Positions 8,506 through 12,156 of a DNA stretch of 12,156 nt are shown here, in pieces. Origin of the DNA: Oscillospiraceae bacterium (GTDB lineage Bacteria; Bacillota; Clostridia; Oscillospirales; Ruminococcaceae). A model generated the notes under the pieces. That model was not told where the DNA came from, made no database searches, and saw only the letters and a list, made by a program, of their open reading frames with translations. The position numbers and the translations under genes were made by a program. How positions within the stretch are numbered: position 1 is the stretch's first letter; every line of letters begins with the position of its first letter. Location: the NCBI GenBank assembly GCA_900762805.1, contig CAAFHY010000279.1:1-12156 (forward strand), given 5' to 3'.

Positions 8506-10017
8506 ATGGATCTTCGGGCGCGGGGCTTCGACCCCGATAAATATATCGAGAGCCAGTCGCAGTATATCATGGAGCGCGCTTCGCGCTATGATAAGCTGTA
8601 TCTTGAATTCGGCGGCAAGCTGATGTACGACCGCCACGCCGCGCGCTGTCTGCCCGGCTACCGCGAGAATGCCAAGATGGAGCTGCTCAAGTCGCTGCGC
8701 GACAAGGCGGAGATCGTCATTTCGGTCGGCGCGCCCGATATCGAGGCCAATAAGGTCAGGTCGGATTTCATGACGACCTACGATATGGAGGTGCTGCGCC
8801 TCATCGATGATCTGCGCTCTTTCGAGCTGCTGGTCAACTGTGTCGTCATCACCCGCTATGACGGCCAGCCCTCTGCCGACCTGTTCCGGCGCAAGCTGGA
8901 GCGGCGCGGCGTGCGCACCTGTACCCACCGTCCTATCCCCGGCTACCCTTACGATATCGATACCATCGTCAGCGACAGGGGCTACGGCAGCCAGGCTTAT
9001 ATCGAAACCACCCGCCCCATCGTGGTGGTGACGGCTCCCGGCCCCGGCAGCGGGAAGCTGGCCACCTGTCTGTCGCAGATCTATAATGAATTCCGGCGTG
9101 GCCGCCAGTGCTGCTACGCCAAGTTCGAGACCTTCCCTGTCTGGAACTTGCCGCTCAAGCATCCGCTCAATGTGGCTTATGAGGCGGCGACCGCCGACCT
9201 CAACGACTTCAATATGCTCGACTCCTATCATCTGGATGCCTACGGCGTCACCGCCATCAACTACAACCGCGATATGGAGATGTTCCCCGTGCTCAAGCGG
9301 ATGCTTGACCGCATCATGGGAAACTCTGTTTACAGCTCGCCCACCGATATGGGCGTCAACCGCATTGCCGACGGCATCATTGACGATGATATCGTGCGCG
9401 CGGCCGCCCGGCAGGAGATCATCCGCCGCTACCTGCGGGCCCGCTGCGACTATAAAAAGGGAACCATCCCCGCCGAGGTGCTGGCCCGCAACCAGTCGAT
9501 CATGGAGAGCGAGGGGCTCAAGCCCGAAATGCGTTCCACCGTGCTGCCGGCCCGCTGCTATCACGAGTCGGTCTGCGCGCGCTTCGGCACGGCTGAGGGG
9601 CAGTGTGCCGTTGCCATTGAGCTGCCCTGCGGCACCGTTGTGACCGGACGCCAGTCGGACCAGATGAGCGCCCCCGCCGCAGCGCTGCTCAACGCCGTCA
9701 AGGTGCTGGGCAGCATCCCCGATTCGATGCGCCTGCTGCCCGATTCGGTGCTCGACCCCATCCTCGATCTCAAGGTCAACAAGCTCAAGGCATATTCACG
9801 TGTGCTCAACTGTGAGGAGGCGCTGATGGCGCTGTCGCTCTCGGCCGTTATGAGTCCCGCCGCCAAGACGGCGATCGAGCATCTGCCCGATCTGGCCGGC
9901 AGTCAGGCACACTGCACCGCCATGGTCATCGCGGCCGACGACCGGCTTTATAAGCGCCTGGGTATCGATCTGACCTGTGACGATGAATTTCTTTCGACAG
10001 ACCTGCTCGAACGGTAA
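8506..10017 (+). CDS. DUF1846 (UPF0371) family protein
   Basis: A 503-residue soluble protein that matches the DUF1846 family in length and character; such proteins are common in Firmicutes and have no settled function that I know. Recognisable stretches are the N-terminal region GFDPDKYIESQSQ (7-19), a central ITRYDGQPSAD (115-125), the glycine-rich APGPGSGKLAT (177-187), and ALLNAVKVLG in the C-terminal half. The glycine-rich loop resembles a P-loop but has Leu where Ser/Thr follows the lysine, so nucleotide binding is only a possibility. Start: an in-frame TTG at 8473 lies inside the preceding terminator tail, so I take ATG 8506, preceded by GAGGG at 8493-8497 at 8-base spacing. It lies just after the pfp terminator and is closely followed by a flavodoxin gene. 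Confidence 0.88.
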   Translation: MDLRARGFDPDKYIESQSQYIMERASRYDKLYLEFGGKLMYDRHAARCLPGYRENAKMELLKSLRDKAEIVISVGAPDIEANKVRSDFMTTYDMEVLRLIDDLRSFELLVNCVVITRYDGQPSADLFRRKLERRGVRTCTHRPIPGYPYDIDTIVSDRGYGSQAYIETTRPIVVVTAPGPGSGKLATCLSQIYNEFRRGRQCCYAKFETFPVWNLPLKHPLNVAYEAATADLNDFNMLDSYHLDAYGVTAINYNRDMEMFPVLKRMLDRIMGNSVYSSPTDMGVNRIADGIIDDDIVRAAARQEIIRRYLRARCDYKKGTIPAEVLARNQSIMESEGLKPEMRSTVLPARCYHESVCARFGTAEGQCAVAIELPCGTVVTGRQSDQMSAPAAALLNAVKVLGSIPDSMRLLPDSVLDPILDLKVNKLKAYSRVLNCEEALMALSLSAVMSPAAKTAIEHLPDLAGSQAHCTAMVIAADDRLYKRLGIDLTCDDEFLSTDLLER

Positions 10018-10023
10018 AATGCC

Positions 10024-10515
10024 ATGAAAACGCTGCTTGTTTACGCTTCGCAGTCGGGCACGACTGCCAAGGCCGCCGCGCTGCTGGCCCAAAGGCTGGG
10101 CGGCTGCGACCTTGTGGATATCACAAAGAAAAAGGCCGCGGCGCACTGCGACGCGGCCGGGTATGACGCTGTTATCGCCGGCTCCTATGTCCGCATGGGG
10201 GCGCTGGCGCCGACCGTCGTCGCTTTTCTCGACCGGAACCGCGCCGCGCTGCAGGACCGGCGCTGCGGCCTGTTCCTGCTGGGCTATTTTGAAGAATACA
10301 GCGCGCAGTATCTCGACGAGCTGTTCCCGCGCTGGCTGGCCGGACGGGCGACCCGTGGCTGGTTTGGCGGCGAGCTTGACCTCGCACGCCTCAGGGGCTT
10401 TGAGCGTATGACCATGAAGATGGTTGAGCGGCAGAACGGCGCGCTGCCGGCCTGCCGGCTCGATGAGGCCGCCATCGACGATTTTGCCCGCCGGTTCCGG
10501 GCAGGAGAGAAGTAG
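10024..10515 (+). CDS. Flavodoxin-domain protein (HemG-like, Flavodoxin_5)
   Basis: 163 residues with a flavodoxin fold. The FMN phosphate-binding loop is SQSGTT (9-14) after the first strand (TLLVYA), and the second conserved site is GSYVRMGALAPTVVAFLDRN. Length and motifs fit the HemG-type protoporphyrinogen oxidase/flavodoxin domain family, but such genes in Clostridia are often electron carriers of unknown partner, so a heme role should not be assumed; no heme genes are nearby. Start ATG 10024 is 6 bases after the DUF1846 stop and has no recognisable ribosome binding site, which suggests translational coupling to the upstream gene. The C-terminus ends with AIDDFARRFRAGEK. Confidence 0.83.
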   Translation: MKTLLVYASQSGTTAKAAALLAQRLGGCDLVDITKKKAAAHCDAAGYDAVIAGSYVRMGALAPTVVAFLDRNRAALQDRRCGLFLLGYFEEYSAQYLDELFPRWLAGRATRGWFGGELDLARLRGFERMTMKMVERQNGALPACRLDEAAIDDFARRFRAGEK

Positions 10516-10565
10516 GGACGGAGGCTTTCCAACGTCCGCCGGCTCCGACCGCGCCGGGTGCGTGA

Positions 10566-10602
10566 CCTGTATAAGGCGGCTTCAACAAGCCGGCTTTACA
10601 GG
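10566..10602. repeat. Imperfect inverted repeat (hairpin)
   Basis: CCTGTA (10566-10571) pairs with TACAGG (10597-10602). AAG (10573-10575) pairs with CTT (10594-10596), and CGGCTT (10577-10582) with AAGCCG (10587-10592), around a CAAC loop. One base is bulged and one pair is mismatched. No T tract follows. Confidence 0.6.
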
Positions 10603-10706
10603 AACGCCGCTTCGGATGGAACGGATTTGCCCGCCAGCGGGAGATGGCCGCGCCCAACTTCCCGCACATTTGATGCAGGCCGGCTTGGGCGGGGTATTAT
10701 GATATC

Positions 10707-10761
10707 CAAGGCGCCGCTTCAGGCCGGAGCCATTCCGGCCTTTCGCTCGGAGGGCGCCTTG
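10707..10761. repeat. Large nested hairpin
   Basis: The outer stem CAAGGCGCC (10707-10715) pairs perfectly with GGCGCCTTG (10753-10761). The inner stem AGGCCGGA (10721-10728) pairs perfectly with TCCGGCCT (10734-10741) around GCCAT. TTTT follows only at 10772-10775, so termination for the flavodoxin operon is possible but not typical. A possible promoter (TTGATG 10670-10675, TATTAT 10695-10700, 19-base spacer) would start a transcript right at this hairpin. Confidence 0.65.
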
Positions 10762-10806
10762 TCCGGCTGCATTTTCTGAAGTCTGACGGTTTTCTCTAAA
10801 AAGTGC

Positions 10807-10835
10807 TTGACAAAAGCCGGTATTTATGTTATAAA
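10807..10835 (+). promoter_or_regulatory. Sigma-A promoter of the antiterminator gene
   Basis: TTGACA (10807-10812, perfect consensus) and TATAAA (10830-10835) are 17 bases apart, with an extended -10 TG at 10827-10828. The predicted transcript start near 10842 places the RAT hairpin at the very 5' end of the RNA, as in other BglG/LicT-controlled leaders. Confidence 0.9.
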
Positions 10836-10845
10836 TGTACTGTAC

Positions 10846-10878
10846 CTTGATTGTAACTCTTCGGGAGGCATTACCGGG
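10846..10878 (+). promoter_or_regulatory. RAT antiterminator hairpin 1 (binding site of BglG/LicT-family protein)
   Basis: The sequence GATTGTAACTC (10849-10859), loop TTCGG, then GAGGCATTACC (10865-10875) aligns base for base with the known RAT hairpins of the bgl and sac systems (GGATTGTTACTG...CAGGCAAAACC). CTC/GAG forms the upper stem. CTTG (10846-10849) with CGGG (10875-10878) gives a weak, wobble-rich lower stem. Its 3' half overlaps the 5' arm of the terminator that follows. Confidence 0.85.
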
Positions 10879-10928
10879 TCGCTCATGCCGGCAGGCATTG
10901 TGCGCTTGGATCATGCATCCCGTTTTTT
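10862..10928 (+). terminator. Leader terminator 1, mutually exclusive with RAT 1
   Basis: CGGGAGGCAT (10862-10871) pairs with ATGCATCCCG (10913-10922) with a single G/A mismatch, and six Ts follow immediately (10923-10928). The loop holds a second small hairpin, ATGCC (10885-10889) with GGCAT (10894-10898). The 5' arm lies inside RAT 1, so the two structures cannot form together. This is the hallmark of antitermination control. Confidence 0.85.
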
Positions 10929-11086
10929 ATTGCCATAATTTTCCCGGCCGCAGTCGGCACCGTGTTTATAAAAGCGCCGGTCTGCCGCCAAACCGCCTGT
11001 GCGGGCTTCTGCCGGGCGGTATATGGCGTTCGATGGCGGTGCGGTCTGCCGCGCGACCACGGATGATCCCAAAGGAGGTGCAGCTT

Positions 11087-11923
11087 ATGCGGGCCATCCG
11101 CAAAATCAACAACAATGTAGCTGTCTGTGTCGATGGCTCCGGCCGCGAGCTCATCGCCTTTGGCAAGGGTATCGGCTTTCGTGAGATGCCCTATGAGCTT
11201 GACCTGTCGGCGATCGACCGCACCTTTTATGATATCAGTGAGCAGTATCAGCCCATGTTCAGCGAAATATCTGCGCCGCTCATCGAGCTGGCCGCGCAGA
11301 TCATCGATCGCGCCAAGGCGGAGCTTCCCTATGAGCTCAATCCCAACATCAATATCACTCTGGCTGACCATATCTCATTCTGCCTGGAAAGGCTGGAAAA
11401 GGGTATCCGCATCAGGATGCCGCTGGCCTATGATATGGCGATAGCTTATCCGCTTGAGATGCAGCTGGCCCGTCAGACGCTTGAGCGTGTGCGCCTTGCC
11501 ACCGGCGTCGCTTTGCCGGAGGAGGAGCTGAGCGGTGTCGCTATGGCTTTCATCAACGCCCGGCTCGACGATAAGCCGGATACCTCCGCCGAGGCCGCTG
11601 TCGATGCCGCCGCAGCGCTGCGGGATGTCACCGGCCTGATCGAAAAGACGATGAAGCTTTCCATCGACCGCAGCTCCTTCAACTATGCCCGCTTCGCCAC
11701 ACACTTTCAGTATCTGGTCGAGCGTATCAACAGCGGCGGTCAGATGGCGTCGGAAAATGTTTCGCTGGCCCCGTCGCTGCGGGAAGAATTTCCCGCTGTG
11801 GCCGACTGCGTTGAAGCCATCGCCGGCTATTTTCAGACGCGGTGGAGCAGCCCCGTCAATGAAGAGGAGAAAATGTACCTCATCCTGCATGTCAACCGTA
11901 TCTGTCAGAAGCAGGGGCTTTGA
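11087..11923 (+). CDS. BglG/LicT-family PRD transcription antiterminator
   Basis: RNA-binding regulator that stabilises RAT hairpins and so prevents termination ahead of sugar-PTS genes. The 278 residues match LicT in length and order: an N-terminal co-antiterminator RNA-binding domain (1-55, beginning MRAIRKINNNVAVCVD), then PRD1 (about 65-170) and PRD2 (about 175-278). By alignment with LicT, the phosphorylatable histidines are H95 (LADHISF), H206 (FATHFQYL) and H268 (LILHVNR), while the second PRD1 histidine is replaced by A154. Start: the frame is open upstream to 10835, but this includes the RAT and terminator; AAAGGAGGTG (11071-11080) precedes ATG 11087. It lies behind promoter 1 and switch 1, so it is probably autoregulated, and directly before the PTS gene. 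The sugar cannot be told from this gene alone. Confidence 0.95.
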   Translation: MRAIRKINNNVAVCVDGSGRELIAFGKGIGFREMPYELDLSAIDRTFYDISEQYQPMFSEISAPLIELAAQIIDRAKAELPYELNPNINITLADHISFCLERLEKGIRIRMPLAYDMAIAYPLEMQLARQTLERVRLATGVALPEEELSGVAMAFINARLDDKPDTSAEAAVDAAAALRDVTGLIEKTMKLSIDRSSFNYARFATHFQYLVERINSGGQMASENVSLAPSLREEFPAVADCVEAIAGYFQTRWSSPVNEEEKMYLILHVNRICQKQGL

Positions 11924-11947
11924 GAACCGGCGCGGGAGCAATATAAT
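11920..11947 (+). promoter_or_regulatory. Sigma-A promoter of the PTS gene
   Basis: TTGAGA (11920-11925), overlapping the antiterminator stop codon, and a perfect TATAAT (11942-11947) are 16 bases apart. Transcription should start near 11954, again placing a RAT hairpin at the 5' end of the RNA. Confidence 0.8.
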
Positions 11948-11956
11948 TTAGCACAA

Positions 11957-11990
11957 GGGTTTGTAACCTGCCTTTTGCGGGGCATTACCC
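11957..11990 (+). promoter_or_regulatory. RAT antiterminator hairpin 2
   Basis: GGGTTTGTAAC (11957-11967) and GGGGCATTACCC (11979-11990) enclose an upper stem: C11967-C11971 pairs with G11977-G11981, including one G-T pair, around a CTTTT loop. GGG/CCC forms the lower stem. It shares TTGTAAC and GGCATTACC with RAT 1, which shows that one protein recognises both. Confidence 0.88.
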
Positions 11991-12039
11991 CTGAGACGAG
12001 ACCGGCCTGTCGGGCGGTCTGCGCTTCGGGGGCTTTTTT
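11988..12039 (+). terminator. Leader terminator 2, overlapping RAT 2
   Basis: CCCC (11988-11991) pairs with GGGG (12028-12031). Further in, GAG with CTT (11993-11995/12024-12026, one G-T pair) and AGACCG (11999-12004) with CGGTCT (12015-12020) continue a long imperfect stem, followed by GC and six Ts (12034-12039). The first pairs use bases of RAT 2's lower stem, so antiterminator and terminator compete. Confidence 0.8.
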
Positions 12040-12100
12040 ATTGGCTTCGGGCGGTGATGCGCACACCGCTTGGCATATATAAATGAAAGGAAAACAATTT

Positions 12101-12156
12101 ATGAAAAAGGATTATGAAAAGATCGCAGCGAGCGTGCTGGAGGAGGGAGGAGGCAA
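12101..12156 (+). CDS. PTS sugar transporter, EIIB-containing permease (5' end only)
   Basis: Only the first 18 codons are inside the window: MKKDYEKIAASVLEEGGG. This is the usual beginning of a glucose/beta-glucoside/sucrose-type EIIB domain (pattern of Tyr, then a helix ending in Gly-Gly before Lys-Glu-Asn), so the gene most likely encodes an EIIBC or EIIBCA phosphotransferase permease that takes up and phosphorylates a sugar at the membrane. The phospho-accepting cysteine would come shortly after the window edge. A GAAAGG at 12085-12090 serves as ribosome binding site. It is under the control of promoter 2, RAT 2 and terminator 2. The sugar specificity is unknown; beta-glucosides, sucrose or N-acetylglucosamine are all possible. 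Confidence 0.8.
   Translation, partial: MKKDYEKIAASVLEEGGG

Larger units (their letters stand above)
10516..10806 (+). other. Hairpin-rich intergenic region, no gene seen
   Basis: About 290 bases between the flavodoxin stop and the antiterminator promoter. No open frame here has a domain or a ribosome binding site that I trust. Three inverted repeats stand out: 10516-10537 (GGACG/CGTCC), 10566-10602 (CCTGT/ACAGG enclosing CGGCTT/AAGCCG) and 10707-10761 (two nested GC-rich stems). None is followed directly by a good T tract. Confidence 0.5.

Noticed and set aside
7197..8570. 457-codon open frame on the minus strand
   Set aside because: It lies exactly opposite the pfp gene and through its terminator. 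Long antisense frames are expected in GC-rich coding DNA with strong third-position bias. The same applies to the minus-strand frames at 1789-2796, 3590-4624, 5296-6558 and 8413-9564.
10019..10027. Two-codon frame ATG-CCA-TGA overlapping the flavodoxin start
   Set aside because: Probably chance. There is no ribosome binding site before it.
10835..11086. 84-codon in-frame upstream extension of the antiterminator gene
   Set aside because: It would translate the RAT and terminator, has no ribosome binding site, and the strong AAAGGAGGTG before ATG 11087 restores the family's normal N-terminus.

Overview
The window looks like chromosomal DNA from an endospore-forming, GC-rich member of the Firmicutes (class Clostridia; an Oscillospiraceae/Ruminococcaceae-type gut anaerobe is my best guess). 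The grounds are a clear spoIIGA-sigE pair, strong AAGGAGG-type ribosome binding sites, sigma-A promoters with TTGNNN/TATNNT boxes, strong C/G preference at third codon positions, and a pyrophosphate-type phosphofructokinase. Every gene I can support is on the + strand.

Layout. (1) 31-1592: spoIIGA (sigma-E processing protease, apparently with an ATC start) overlapping sigE (pro-sigma-E). (2) 1855-6504: four tightly packed or overlapping genes for a GldA/GldF/GldG-like ABC export system ending in a DUF4340 membrane-anchored protein. (3) 6505-7113: about 600 bases with no convincing gene but several hairpins. (4) 7133-8481: a strong promoter with an A/T-rich UP-like stretch, a PPi-type phosphofructokinase gene, and a strong intrinsic terminator. 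(5) 8506-10515: a DUF1846 protein and a small HemG-like flavodoxin. (6) 10516-10806: another hairpin-rich gap. (7) 10807-12156: a sugar-PTS regulon consisting of promoter, RNA antiterminator (RAT) plus terminator, a BglG/LicT-family antiterminator gene, a second promoter with RAT plus terminator, and the first 18 codons of a PTS EIIB-containing permease.

How the genes work together. SpoIIGA is expected to cleave the N-terminal pro-segment of sigma-E in the mother cell. The ABC operon should form an ATPase/permease pair with two large extracytoplasmic accessory proteins. The last region is a self-contained sugar-sensing circuit: the antiterminator, when dephosphorylated at its PRDs, should bind two near-identical RNA hairpins, one in its own leader and one in the leader of the PTS gene, and prevent the overlapping terminators from forming.

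The most notable observations are the paired RAT switches, which share the same departures from the textbook RAT sequence, together with a PRD1 that has lost its second regulatory histidine. Next come the ATC start of spoIIGA, an internal ATG in sigE exactly at the expected pro-segment cleavage point, and two hairpin-rich intergenic regions.
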